Assembly: GCF_003385845.1 (NCBI RefSeq)
Contig: NZ_QRDJ01000008.1
Span: 682,001-746,000, forward strand
Source of the DNA: Kushneria indalinina DSM 14324
Lineage (GTDB): Bacteria; Pseudomonadota; Gammaproteobacteria; Pseudomonadales; Halomonadaceae
Direction: 5' to 3'
Length of the DNA: 64,000 nt
Part shown: positions 42,591 through 51,411 of the stretch, in pieces
Layout of the letters: each line of letters begins with the position of its first letter
Numbering within the stretch: the stretch's first letter is position 1
Program-made: the position numbers and the translations under genes
Notes under the pieces: generated by a model
Database searches by the model: none
What the model was told of the DNA's origin: nothing
The model's input: only the letters and a program-made list of their open reading frames with translations

Positions 42591-43040
42591 ATGCGTGAGC
42601 GTTTTTGGGAAAGATTTTCGCTTGAGGAACTGACGCCCAGCGAATGGGAAGCCGTCTGCGATGGCTGCGGACAGTGCTGCCTGGTCAGACTCGAAGATGA
42701 AGAAAGCCAGGAGATCGTGACGCTGTCGGTCGCCTGTCGACTGTTTGATACGCATGCCTGCCGCTGCAGCGATTACGAGCACCGCTTCGACAAGGTGCCG
42801 GACTGTCTGCAGCTGACGCCGGAGCGGGTGCGCGCGTTTCACTGGTTGCCGGAGACCTGTGGCTATCGGCGCCTTGCGCAGTCAAAACCGTTGCCCAAAT
42901 GGCATCCGTTGCGCAGTGGAGACGCAGCCGGCGCGCGCAAGGCCAGTGTCAGCATGCACGGCATGGCCGTCAGTGAAGCGGTTGTCCCCGAGAGGGATTA
43001 TGAGGACTACATCATCGCCGTGATGCCCTGCCAGTCCTGA
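42591..43040 (+). CDS. ycgN: YcgN (UPF0260), YkgJ-type cysteine cluster protein
   Basis: A 149-aa cysteine-rich protein of the UPF0260 family. It carries the CDGCGQCC motif early (about residues 23-30), then ACRLFDTHACRCSDYEHR and CGYRRLAQ, with eight or more conserved cysteines likely binding a metal cluster. Function is unknown. It ends the rnd-ycgL-ycgN operon, before a bidirectional terminator shared with ptrB. Confidence 0.93.
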   Translation: MRERFWERFSLEELTPSEWEAVCDGCGQCCLVRLEDEESQEIVTLSVACRLFDTHACRCSDYEHRFDKVPDCLQLTPERVRAFHWLPETCGYRRLAQSKPLPKWHPLRSGDAAGARKASVSMHGMAVSEAVVPERDYEDYIIAVMPCQS

Positions 43041-43077
43041 TGGTTTCAGGGAAACCGGTAGTCGGCATGTGGTGTTC

Positions 43078-43115
43078 AAAAAAGGGGCACGCTTCAGACA
43101 TGAAGCGTGCCCCCT
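43078..43115. terminator. Bidirectional terminator between ycgN and ptrB
   Basis: GGGGCACGCTTCA / TGAAGCGTGCCCC is a thirteen-base-pair stem with short loop, flanked by an A-run at 43078-43083 and CTTT after it. It serves both converging transcripts; the A-run gives the reverse strand a good T-tail. Confidence 0.88.
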
Positions 43116-43148
43116 TTGCGTTCAGTCCGGCCTGGACATCAGCCGCTA

Positions 43149-45242
43149 TCAGGCGTCCTGCGAGGATGCTTGTGACGTTGTCATGACGTGGGAGAGCCCC
43201 AGTGCCCACAGGATAAAGGCGTCCTGACGGGCGACATCATGCCAGGCATGAAAACGACCGGAAGCCCCGCCGTGGCCGGCACTCATGTCGGTGCGCAGCA
43301 GTACCGGACCGCGGGCACTGTCGAGTTCGATCAGACGCGCGTAGAGCTTGGCCGGCTCCCAGTAGGGCACGCGCGAATCATGCCAGCTACCCTGTAGATA
43401 AACGGCCGGCCAGGGCGCAGGCAGCAGATTGTTCAGCGGCGAATAGCCCTTGATGCGGCGATGGGCTTCAGGCTCCTCCGGATTGCCCCATTCGGTATAT
43501 TCCGCGGTGGTCAGCGGCAGGTCCGGGTTCTCCATGGTGCGCAGCACATCGACAAAGGGCACATCCAGGACGGCCGCACAGAAGGCGTGCGGGTCAAGGT
43601 TGACGCTTGCCGCCACCAGCAGCCCGCCGGCGCTGGCGCCATAGGCGGCAATGTGGCGCTCATCGGCCAGGCCGTGCTCCACCAGCACGTTGCGTGCGGC
43701 CAAAAAGTCGCGAAAGCTGTTTTCCTTGTGTTCCAGCTTGCCTGCCAGATACCAGGGCTCGCCCCGGTCGCCGCCGCCTCGAACGTGGGCCACGGCAAAG
43801 GCCGCGCCGCGCGTCAGAAGCTCAAGGCGCGAGATCGAAAACCATGGGTCAAGCGTCTGGCCGTAGGCACCATAACCATAGAGCAGTGTCGGCAACGGCC
43901 CGCGATCGATCAGATCGGCCCGTGCCACCACGGATACCGGAACCCGCTCGCCATCAAAGGAGGTGGCCCAGACGCGTCGACAGGCCAGCTGCCCGGGCTG
44001 AAGATCGCCATAAATGGGCTGCTGACGCAGCAGACGACGCTCGCCGCTGTCGATGTCGAACTCGATCCAGCGTGGCGGCGTAATAAAGGACTCTTCGTGC
44101 AGGCGAAGCTGGCGCGTCCTGAAATGTGGGGTGTCTGCAAGGGCGAGGCTGCAGGGCGTTTCGGCGATGGGCAGCCACTCATCACGCGTCACCTCATGGT
44201 GCTCATCGAGCTGCATCAGACGCAGATGCACCTGAGCGCTGTCATGATCCCGTTCGGTCAGCACCAATCCCCACGAGAAGGCATCGACATCCTCCAGCGT
44301 GGTACTGGCGCGATGTTCGATCATTGGCAGCCAGTGCTCGAGCGCATGCTCTTCTGCGCGCTCAAGGCAAAAGTGGACGGCGCCTCTGTTGTGGAGCACA
44401 TAGAACATGCCCGGGCGGTGATCGATGCCATACTCCACGCCGGTTTCGCGCGGGTGGAAGCATCTGGGCGTTGTCTCCGGGGCGGTAGCGGGAACCAGAT
44501 GGGTCTCGCTGGTGTCCTTGGAGGCGGTATGAATGACCAGCCATTCGCGTGAGCGGGTCTTGTCCAGACCGACCCAGAACTCGACGTCGCTTTCTTCAAA
44601 GAGACAGACGGCGTCATCATGGTCGCGATGGCGCCGCCAGACCGTGGCCGGGCGCTGGGTGGTGTCATAGCGGGTAAAGAGGATCGTGGCGTTATCTTCT
44701 GCCCAGCACAGGTCCGGCCCGATACCGCGTTCTAGGCGGATCGTCTCGCCATTGGGCAGATGCCGCAGATAGAGGTCGAAATATTCGTTGCCCTGGGTGT
44801 CCAGCGTCCAGGCCATCCACTGCTCGTCTTCAGACAGGGCGAGATCGCCCAGCTCGAGAAAGCTGCTGTGCGTGGAGAGCTCCTGAAGATCGATCAGGCA
44901 CTCATGGCCGTGACGCTCGACATCGAGGTGATCGAAACACTCACCGATCGGATGACGCCAGAAGACCGGATAGTCGGCATCGGCGGCCGTCTCGCTCCAG
45001 TACACGAAATGATCAAAGGGTGTGGCCAGACCCGTGACAGAGAGCTCGCGGCGAGCAAGATGGCTGTCAAACAGGGTCTGGGTGAGTGATTCAAGCGGTT
45101 CAAACCACTGATCACTTGCCAGATTCACGGCTTCAAGAAATTGTGCCACCTCTGGTGTGTCCCGGTTTTCAAGCCAGTGCCAGTGGGGGTCGTCGACTTT
45201 CCTGAAGCGCGCAACCGGCGCGGGGGATGGGTGTTCTTTCAT
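43149..45242 (-). CDS. ptrB: Oligopeptidase B (S9 prolyl oligopeptidase family)
   Basis: A 697-aa cytoplasmic serine peptidase cutting after basic residues in short peptides. An N-terminal beta-propeller (about 1-400) is followed by the alpha/beta hydrolase domain. The nucleophile elbow reads AAYGASAGGLLVAA (Ser about 536), with DVPFVDVLRTMENPDLPLT downstream. The catalytic histidine lies in DMSAGHGGASGRFH. The sequence also has the characteristic PTLLYGYGAYGQTLDPWF. ATG 45242 is used. It diverges from a small membrane protein gene with only 51 bases between starts, where both promoters must lie. Confidence 0.93.
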   Translation of the reverse strand: MKEHPSPAPVARFRKVDDPHWHWLENRDTPEVAQFLEAVNLASDQWFEPLESLTQTLFDSHLARRELSVTGLATPFDHFVYWSETAADADYPVFWRHPIGECFDHLDVERHGHECLIDLQELSTHSSFLELGDLALSEDEQWMAWTLDTQGNEYFDLYLRHLPNGETIRLERGIGPDLCWAEDNATILFTRYDTTQRPATVWRRHRDHDDAVCLFEESDVEFWVGLDKTRSREWLVIHTASKDTSETHLVPATAPETTPRCFHPRETGVEYGIDHRPGMFYVLHNRGAVHFCLERAEEHALEHWLPMIEHRASTTLEDVDAFSWGLVLTERDHDSAQVHLRLMQLDEHHEVTRDEWLPIAETPCSLALADTPHFRTRQLRLHEESFITPPRWIEFDIDSGERRLLRQQPIYGDLQPGQLACRRVWATSFDGERVPVSVVARADLIDRGPLPTLLYGYGAYGQTLDPWFSISRLELLTRGAAFAVAHVRGGGDRGEPWYLAGKLEHKENSFRDFLAARNVLVEHGLADERHIAAYGASAGGLLVAASVNLDPHAFCAAVLDVPFVDVLRTMENPDLPLTTAEYTEWGNPEEPEAHRRIKGYSPLNNLLPAPWPAVYLQGSWHDSRVPYWEPAKLYARLIELDSARGPVLLRTDMSAGHGGASGRFHAWHDVARQDAFILWALGLSHVMTTSQASSQDA

Positions 45243-45293
45243 AATGTGCAGTGTAACATTGATCGCTGTATTTAACCCGGAGGTACCAAGGGC

Positions 45294-45758
45294 GTGCTGA
45301 TTTCTGACTCGATCCCACTATTGTGGCTATGCTGGTTCGTATTATCCGTTGCGGTGCTGGTGTTTGGCTATTTTGCCATTTCATTTCTGCCGCGCCTGCC
45401 TCGCTGGCTGATTGCAGGCGGGGTGGCGGGCATGCTCTGGATGCCGGCCTTCTTTTCGGTCCCCGGTCCCGAGTCGGAGCTTGGCTATTCGGGGTGGGCG
45501 CCGTCGCTGGTGGTCACGGCGGTCGGCTTTCTGCAGCACAACGGTGGCCAGATCTTTCTGGGCGGCGTTCTGATGACTATCGGCGCATTGCTGGGCGTGC
45601 TGGCAGCCTTCTTTATCGGCCGCCGCGGCCGGCAGGACAACAATGATGATGACCGCTCGGGCGATTCCCGGACAGGTGGCAAGGGTGCTGAGCGTGATCA
45701 CTCTCGTCGACGTCAGGAAAGTGCGCCAGCGCGTCGAGAGCCTTCGCTCGGGAGATAG
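45294..45758 (+). CDS. Small membrane protein in a VWA-amidotransferase operon
   Basis: A 154-aa protein starting GTG 45294 with GGAGG nine bases upstream. It has three to four hydrophobic segments (about residues 8-30, 36-52, 66-82 and 87-110) followed by a strongly charged, probably cytoplasmic tail rich in Asp, Arg and Ser (GRRGRQDNNDDDRSGD). No known domain is recognised. It lies five bases before the VWA gene, so the three genes form one transcription unit. Confidence 0.72.
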   Translation: MLISDSIPLLWLCWFVLSVAVLVFGYFAISFLPRLPRWLIAGGVAGMLWMPAFFSVPGPESELGYSGWAPSLVVTAVGFLQHNGGQIFLGGVLMTIGALLGVLAAFFIGRRGRQDNNDDDRSGDSRTGGKGAERDHSRRRQESAPARREPSLGR

Positions 45759-45763
45759 GCCCT

Positions 45764-47542
45764 ATGCTGTATCGGTGGCTGATGACAGGTGCATGGTTGT
45801 TGCTGAGCCTGATGGCACTGCCGGCTCAGGCGGCGCCACAGGGCTTGCCTGAACAGGACGATGTTCGTCTGGCGATCGACGTCTCCGGCAGCATGAAAGG
45901 CAACGACCCCGACAACCTGCGTGCCAGCGGCCTTCGCCTGCTGGTGGATCTGCTGCCGGACAATGTTCGCGCCGGGCTCTGGACCTTTGGCCAGCAGGTC
46001 GCCAATCCACTGGCCATGGGCACCGTCAACGATCAGTGGCGCCAGCGTGCGCTCTCCGTATTGCCGCAAATGACCCGCTACGAGCAGTTTACCGATCTCG
46101 AGTCGGCGCTTGATCTTGCCACGCAGGGGGTGACAGGTGATGGCCGTACGCATCTGATCGTGCTGACCGATGGCATGGTGGATGTCCCCGCCATCAACGA
46201 CAAGCCTGCCCGGGATCGCGCCTCGCGCGAGCGTATTATCGAGACGCTGGCCCCGGATCTGGGCGAACGTGATGTGGTCATTCATACCATTGCCCTGTCC
46301 CGCAACGCCGATATCGATCTGATGCGCACCATTTCCCAGCAGACCGGCGGGCTGGCCTCGGTGGCAGAGGATTCCCGGGCGCTGTTGCGCTCCTTTCTGG
46401 ATGTTCTGAACCAGGTGGCACCGCGCCAGCAGCTGCCGCTGGAAGACGGTCGGTTTCAGGTCGACGATCAGGTGCGTGAGTTTACGGCGCTGATCTTTCA
46501 TGATCGCGATGAAGGCCCGGTGACGCTGATCACCCCCGATGGCGAGCACCTGAGCATTGACTCCCCCGGTATGGCGAGCCGCTGGCGTCATGATGATCGC
46601 TATGAGCTGATCACCGTGCCCGAGCCGACGGCCGGAAAGTGGCAGATTGAAGGGCCGGTAGGTGCCGGCTCGCGTATCCTGATCGACTCATCACTCAGGC
46701 TGCGAAGCGCCGAAATACCGGCCACGCTCTACGCGCATATCGATCAGCCTCTCGAGGTCTGGCTGGAAGGCCACGACGAGCAGGGCGATACATCGTCGCC
46801 GACTGTGTCCGTTGATGCAGCGCTACAGGGTGCGGAGGGCGAAATTACCCGGACTCGTTTGCAGCGTGAAGCGGACGGACGTTACCGTGGGCGTCTTGAT
46901 CGCATCGACCGGACGGGTAATGCCGAGCTGGCGCTTGAGGCGCGCAGCGAGGGGTTTGCACGACTGCTGACTCATAGCGTCAACGTGGTTCCGGTTATCG
47001 ATGCCGCACTGGTTGATCATCAGTCCCATATTGCGCTGACCGCGGCCTGGTCGCGCTTGACGCGGGACAATACCCGTATCCATGCGGAGCTGCTGGGAGA
47101 AACGCTCGACGTTGAGCCTGTGGCAGATGATCGCTGGCGGGTCACGCTACCTGACACGTTGCCTGATGAATCCGTCCCGGTAGAGCTTGCCGCAACCGTG
47201 GCACTGGATAACCGAATACTCGATATCCCGCTGCCCCCGGTAGTGCTCAATCGCGAGGCGGCTACCAGTCTGTCTGCTGCCCGCCTTGACCGCGAGGCGA
47301 TCAGCGGTGAACAGATGGCTTCCCCTGATGATGAGGAAGATCAGGGATGGTCACTGCAGCGTTTATGGCATCTGGCGCAGGGCAACTGGCCTGCGGCCAG
47401 GGCACAGGCCATGCAGTGGATGCAGGACCCGCGCGCGTGGTGGGTGGCTGCCGGGTTGATATTACTCTGTCTATTGCTTGCCTTCAGACGACGTCGTTTG
47501 CGACGTCAGCGTCCCCGACACAGGAGAGACCCGAGTGTGTGA
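45764..47542 (+). CDS. Membrane-anchored von Willebrand factor A domain protein
   Basis: A 592-aa protein with a signal peptide (about 1-23), a VWA domain (about 33-215) with an intact MIDAS DVSGSM (39-44) and DLESALDLA, LTDGMVD. A beta-rich region of several Ig-like segments (about 240-520) follows, then one transmembrane helix near the C-terminus (WWVAAGLILLCLLLAF) and an Arg-rich cytoplasmic tail. It is thus a periplasmic protein anchored at its C-terminus. VWA domains bind metal and mediate protein contacts. The next gene, a class II amidotransferase, starts inside its last codons. Confidence 0.85.
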   Translation: MLYRWLMTGAWLLLSLMALPAQAAPQGLPEQDDVRLAIDVSGSMKGNDPDNLRASGLRLLVDLLPDNVRAGLWTFGQQVANPLAMGTVNDQWRQRALSVLPQMTRYEQFTDLESALDLATQGVTGDGRTHLIVLTDGMVDVPAINDKPARDRASRERIIETLAPDLGERDVVIHTIALSRNADIDLMRTISQQTGGLASVAEDSRALLRSFLDVLNQVAPRQQLPLEDGRFQVDDQVREFTALIFHDRDEGPVTLITPDGEHLSIDSPGMASRWRHDDRYELITVPEPTAGKWQIEGPVGAGSRILIDSSLRLRSAEIPATLYAHIDQPLEVWLEGHDEQGDTSSPTVSVDAALQGAEGEITRTRLQREADGRYRGRLDRIDRTGNAELALEARSEGFARLLTHSVNVVPVIDAALVDHQSHIALTAAWSRLTRDNTRIHAELLGETLDVEPVADDRWRVTLPDTLPDESVPVELAATVALDNRILDIPLPPVVLNREAATSLSAARLDREAISGEQMASPDDEEDQGWSLQRLWHLAQGNWPAARAQAMQWMQDPRAWWVAAGLILLCLLLAFRRRRLRRQRPRHRRDPSV

Positions 47543-48323
47543 GCTATTGGGCATGAGCGCCAACCAGCCGGTGAATACCGGTTTCAGCTGGCGTGGGTTC
47601 AAGCATCGAGGGGGAGATGATGGCCCCCATTGCGACGGATTCGGTATCGGTTTTTATCGTCGTGACGGCTATCACGACTTTCATGATGTGCGCGCGGCAA
47701 TGGATTCACCGCTGGCGGATCTGCTGGGTAGTGACGATATTCCGGCTCTGATCATGCTGGGCCATCTTCGTCATGCCAATGAAGGCAGCATTGAGATCCA
47801 GAATACCTACCCGTTTACGCGGGAAGCGAAAGGGCGGCAATGGTGCTATACCATGCAGGGTCAGTTGGAGGGCTTTGAAGCGCTGACGCTTTCCGGCCGG
47901 TTTACGCCATTAGGTACGACGGATGGTGAACATGTCTTCTGCTGGCTGCTGGATCAGCTGTCAGAAGAAAATTGCGATGATCCCTCTGCTGTCTGTGAGC
48001 TGCTGCGTGAGTGTGGTGACCGGTTGGCGCAGATGGGCGTTTTCAACATGATGCTCAGCGATGGACGGGTACTTTATACCTACTGCAGCAAGAAAATGTG
48101 CTGGCTGACGCGGCGTGCGCCCTTCGGTACCGTCACTTCGTTGGACAGTGGGGAACATATTGACCTTGCCACACGCTGTGACAGCGCCACGGTCTATACC
48201 CTGCTGGCGACGGCGCCCCTGACCAGCGAATCAGGCTGGCAGGACATGCATCCGGGCGAGGCGATGGCCTTTTGCAATGGCGAGCGATGTGACATCAATA
48301 CACCGGAAGCCGTGCTGGCCTGA
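47535..48323 (+). CDS. Class II glutamine amidotransferase (YafJ-like)
   Basis: A 262-aa Ntn-type amidotransferase. GTG 47535 (AGGAG eight bases upstream) gives the N-terminus CELLGMSANQPVNTGFSW after the initiator, so Cys2 becomes the nucleophile after Met removal. Other family marks are DGFGIGFYR, GHLRHAN (where class II enzymes carry the arginine for glutamine binding) and NTYPFTRE. There is no attached synthase domain, as in YafJ, whose substrate is unknown. The start lies within the VWA gene (8-base overlap), implying coupled expression. Confidence 0.9.
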   Translation: MCELLGMSANQPVNTGFSWRGFKHRGGDDGPHCDGFGIGFYRRDGYHDFHDVRAAMDSPLADLLGSDDIPALIMLGHLRHANEGSIEIQNTYPFTREAKGRQWCYTMQGQLEGFEALTLSGRFTPLGTTDGEHVFCWLLDQLSEENCDDPSAVCELLRECGDRLAQMGVFNMMLSDGRVLYTYCSKKMCWLTRRAPFGTVTSLDSGEHIDLATRCDSATVYTLLATAPLTSESGWQDMHPGEAMAFCNGERCDINTPEAVLA

Positions 48324-48357
48324 CCCGGCCCGGGGATGAAGCAGCATTGGCGGACCC

Positions 48358-48401
48358 CAAAAGGCGCCGCAGACACGACAGGTGTCTGCGGCGCCTTTTT
48401 T
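48358..48401. terminator. Bidirectional terminator between the amidotransferase and cysK
   Basis: GGCGCCGCAGACAC / GTGTCTGCGGCGCC is a perfect 14-bp stem with A-run on the left and T-run (48396-48401) on the right. It ends both converging transcripts. Confidence 0.93.
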
Positions 48402-48422
48402 CAGCGTTCAGCTCAACGCTTT

Positions 48423-49391
48423 CTAGCTCAGCTCTTCTTCGCTAAACATGCCTTCAAACAGCGCGGTTGAGAGATAGCGCTCGCCGCTATCGGGGAGGAT
48501 GACGGCAATGGCCTTGTCCCTGTACGCCGAGTCTTCGGCCAGGCGCAGGGCGGCGACCATGGCGGCGCCGCAGGAAATACCGACCAGCATGCCTTCCTCG
48601 CGCATCAGGCGGCGCGCCATGGCCATGGCCTCTTCACTGCTGACCGCTTCGACCTGATCGATATAGGCCAGATCAAGATTGGTAGGGATAAAATTGGCAC
48701 CAATGCCCTGGATCTTGTGGCCGGCAGGCGTTAACTCTTCACCGCGCATGCGCTGACCGATAATGGGCGATTCAAGCGGCTCGACGGCCACGCTGTGAAG
48801 CGCCTTGTCTTTCGTTTTTTCGAAATAACGTGAAATGCCGGTGATGGTGCCGCCGGTGCCGACGCCGGCGACCAGGACATCGAGATCGCCGTCGGTGGCG
48901 TCCCAGAGTTCGGGGCCGGTCGTTTTTTCATGAATCTCGGGGTTGGCAGGGTTTTCGAACTGGGCCGGCATGAAATAGCGCTCCGGCTCGGCATCACGCA
49001 GTTCGGTGGCGCGCTCAACTGCGCCCTTCATGCCGCGCGCGGGCTCGGTCAGCACCAGCTCGGCGCCCAGGGCCTTGAGGACCTTGCGTCGCTCGATGCT
49101 CATTGAGGCCGGCATGGTCAGCTTGACCCGGTAGCCGCGCGCGGCGCCCACAAAAGCGAGTGCAATGCCGGTATTGCCGGAGGTGGGTTCGATGATCTCC
49201 ATGCCCGGTTTCAGGGCGCCGCGCTTTTCGGCGTCCCAGATCATGTTGGCACCGATCCGGCATTTGACAGACAGTGCCGGATTGCGTGATTCAAGCTTGG
49301 CATACACTCGAGGGTGATCGGTCAGGTGTCTGATCCGGACCAGCGGCGTTTGTCCAATTGCCTGAGAGTTGTCTTCCAGAATCCTGCTCAT
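48423..49391 (-). CDS. cysK: Cysteine synthase A
   Basis: PLP enzyme joining sulfide and O-acetylserine to make cysteine. ATG 49391 (GGAG six bases upstream) gives [20 protein letters not shown] and 322 aa. The PLP lysine is K43 in [46 protein letters not shown] and [10 protein letters not shown] follow the CysK pattern closely. It is monocistronic, with a hairpin in its leader. Regulation by CysB, encoded at 61.9 kb, is expected but no clear CysB site was found by eye. Confidence 0.96.
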   Translation of the reverse strand: MSRILEDNSQAIGQTPLVRIRHLTDHPRVYAKLESRNPALSVKCRIGANMIWDAEKRGALKPGMEIIEPTSGNTGIALAFVGAARGYRVKLTMPASMSIERRKVLKALGAELVLTEPARGMKGAVERATELRDAEPERYFMPAQFENPANPEIHEKTTGPELWDATDGDLDVLVAGVGTGGTITGISRYFEKTKDKALHSVAVEPLESPIIGQRMRGEELTPAGHKIQGIGANFIPTNLDLAYIDQVEAVSSEEAMAMARRLMREEGMLVGISCGAAMVAALRLAEDSAYRDKAIAVILPDSGERYLSTALFEGMFSEEELS

Positions 49392-49411
49392 TGCGTGCTC
49401 CGTGTCATTCG

Positions 49412-49429
49412 ACTGCCCGACAGGGCAGT
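49412..49429 (-). promoter_or_regulatory. Leader hairpin upstream of cysK
   Basis: ACTGCCC-GACA-GGGCAGT is a perfect 7-bp stem, 20 bases upstream of the cysK start. Too close for a normal terminator and without a T-run; it may affect translation or mark an operator. Confidence 0.4.
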
Positions 49430-49572
49430 GCAAGGGATGTCTCATTGTGTCGGGGGCCGTGACCGTCGTCGAGTCCTGAAGCATCCGCCTGGGTCACGGG
49501 CTTTCATGCTATTTTAGAGTCTTTCCATGAAACGGTATTTGGCCGCAAGCGGCATGATGATCGGGAGAAGGC

Positions 49573-51249
49573 ATGAGCGAGATGAAGACGGCACCGGCAC
49601 TGCTTGAAGGGCCTGCGCTCGAGAAGGATGACGACTACCGATCGATTCTCGATGTGTTCGAAAGGGCCTGTACGCAATATGCTGACCGCCCTGCCTTTAC
49701 CTGCATGGGGAGCACGCTGACCTACGCGGGCATGCAGGATCTGGTGGATCGGTTTGCACACTGGATTATCACGCGGACCGATATGTCGCCCGGTGATCGC
49801 CTGGCCATTGTGCTGCCCAATCTGTTGCAGTATCCGGTGGCCGTGTTCGGGGCCCTGAAGGCTGGCCTGGTCATCGTCAATACCAATCCGCTCTATACTG
49901 CCGACGAGATGTACCATCAGTTTAAAGATGCCGGCGTGACCGGGGTGGTGGTGTTTGCACACATGGCCCACAAGCTGGAAGCCGTGCTCAAGCGCATGGC
50001 GATTGCCCATGTGATTGTCACCGAAGTGGCGGATCTTCACCCCTGGCCATCGCGTTTTAAATACAACCTTGGGGCGCGCTATATTGCCCGCCAGGTGCCG
50101 CGCTACCATCTGTCCGATGCCGTCACGATGCGTCAGGCCCTGAAGCAGAAAGGGCAGGTCGATGAGAGCCGCCAGGGGCGTGACGATGATCTGGCCATTT
50201 TGCAATACACCGGTGGCACGACCGGCACGCCCAAGGGGGCCATGCTTTCTCATGCCAATCTGGTGGCCAACATGCGCCAGACCGGAGAGGTGCTGGGCAG
50301 TGCCATCTCGCGCGGATATGAGACCATTATCGCGCCGCTGCCGGTCTATCATATCTACACCTTTACCGTGAACTGCATGTTCGGCTGTGAAACCGGCAAT
50401 CACAGCATCCTGATCCCCAACCCGAAGGATCTTGACGGCTTCGTCAAAACGCTTGCCAAACAGCCCTTTTCTGCCTTTATCGGCCTCAATACGCTGTTTG
50501 CCGCCCTGTGCCGGCGCGAGGACTTCAAAAAACTGGATTTCAGCCATCTAAAGCTCAGTGTCTCCGGCGGCATGGCGCTCAATACCACCACGGCCAATCG
50601 CTGGCACGAGATTACCGGCTCTGCCGTGCTGGAAGGCTATGGCATGACCGAGACCTCGCCGGTGGTATGTGTCAATCCGCCGGACAGGATTCAGCCGGGG
50701 GCGATCGGCCGACCGGTGGCCGGTACCCGGCTGCAGGTGCTGGATGACAACGATCAGCCGCTGGGCTATGACACGCCCGGGGAGCTGTGTGTGCAGGGGC
50801 CGCAGGTCATGAAGGGGTACTGGAACCTGCCCGAGGAAACCGCCAAAGCGCTTTTCGATGATGGCTGGGTCAGATCAGGTGATATCGCCGTGCTGCAGCG
50901 TGACGGGTTTGTGCGTATCGTGGATCGCAAAAAGGACATGATCGTCAGCTCGGGCTTCAATATCTACCCCAATGAGGTAGAAGACATTCTCCTGCGCCAC
51001 GAAGACATCCATGAGGCCGCCGTGATCGGCGTGCCGGATGAGGACAGCGGTGAAAGCGTGGTGGCGTTCATCGTGCCGCGCAACGGGGCAAGTCTTGACC
51101 CCGAGACTCTGAAAAAATGGTGTCGACAGGAGCTGACAGGCTACAAGGTGCCACGGCGCTTCGAATTTCGTGATCAGCTGCCGCGCAGCAATGTCGGCAA
51201 GGTGCTGCGTCGGGCCCTGCGCGATGAGCTGGCAGATACCGCTCGTTAG
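49573..51249 (+). CDS. fadD: Long-chain-fatty-acid-CoA ligase
   Basis: A 558-aa AMP-forming acyl-CoA synthetase that activates fatty acids for beta-oxidation. The AMP-binding motif reads QYTGGTTGTPKGAMLSHANL (about residues 211-230), then EGYGMTETSPVV (about 354-365), TPGELCVQGPQVMKGYW and the C-terminal DRKKDMIVSSGFNIYPNEVE with FVRIVD before it. The FadD-like N-terminus has an extra acidic stretch. GGGAGAAGGC sits just before ATG 49573. It appears monocistronic, with hrpA downstream on the same strand after a 162-base gap. Confidence 0.93.
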   Translation: MSEMKTAPALLEGPALEKDDDYRSILDVFERACTQYADRPAFTCMGSTLTYAGMQDLVDRFAHWIITRTDMSPGDRLAIVLPNLLQYPVAVFGALKAGLVIVNTNPLYTADEMYHQFKDAGVTGVVVFAHMAHKLEAVLKRMAIAHVIVTEVADLHPWPSRFKYNLGARYIARQVPRYHLSDAVTMRQALKQKGQVDESRQGRDDDLAILQYTGGTTGTPKGAMLSHANLVANMRQTGEVLGSAISRGYETIIAPLPVYHIYTFTVNCMFGCETGNHSILIPNPKDLDGFVKTLAKQPFSAFIGLNTLFAALCRREDFKKLDFSHLKLSVSGGMALNTTTANRWHEITGSAVLEGYGMTETSPVVCVNPPDRIQPGAIGRPVAGTRLQVLDDNDQPLGYDTPGELCVQGPQVMKGYWNLPEETAKALFDDGWVRSGDIAVLQRDGFVRIVDRKKDMIVSSGFNIYPNEVEDILLRHEDIHEAAVIGVPDEDSGESVVAFIVPRNGASLDPETLKKWCRQELTGYKVPRRFEFRDQLPRSNVGKVLRRALRDELADTAR

Positions 51250-51411
51250 AACACTCGTCAGGGCGTCGACCGATTGGCCGCCAGGCCCTGATTGGCGCTA
51301 CAATAATGGCCCTGTTACCAGTATCCGAAACACCTTTCTCCCAGACGGTCATGGCAGTGCCATGGCCGTTGTCACTACCGCCTTGGCGGTTTCAATAGTC
51401 CAGAGGGTACC

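Noticed and set aside
43461-44552. 363-codon open frame antisense to ptrB
   Set aside because: Shadow of the oligopeptidase B gene; no RBS or homologous motif.
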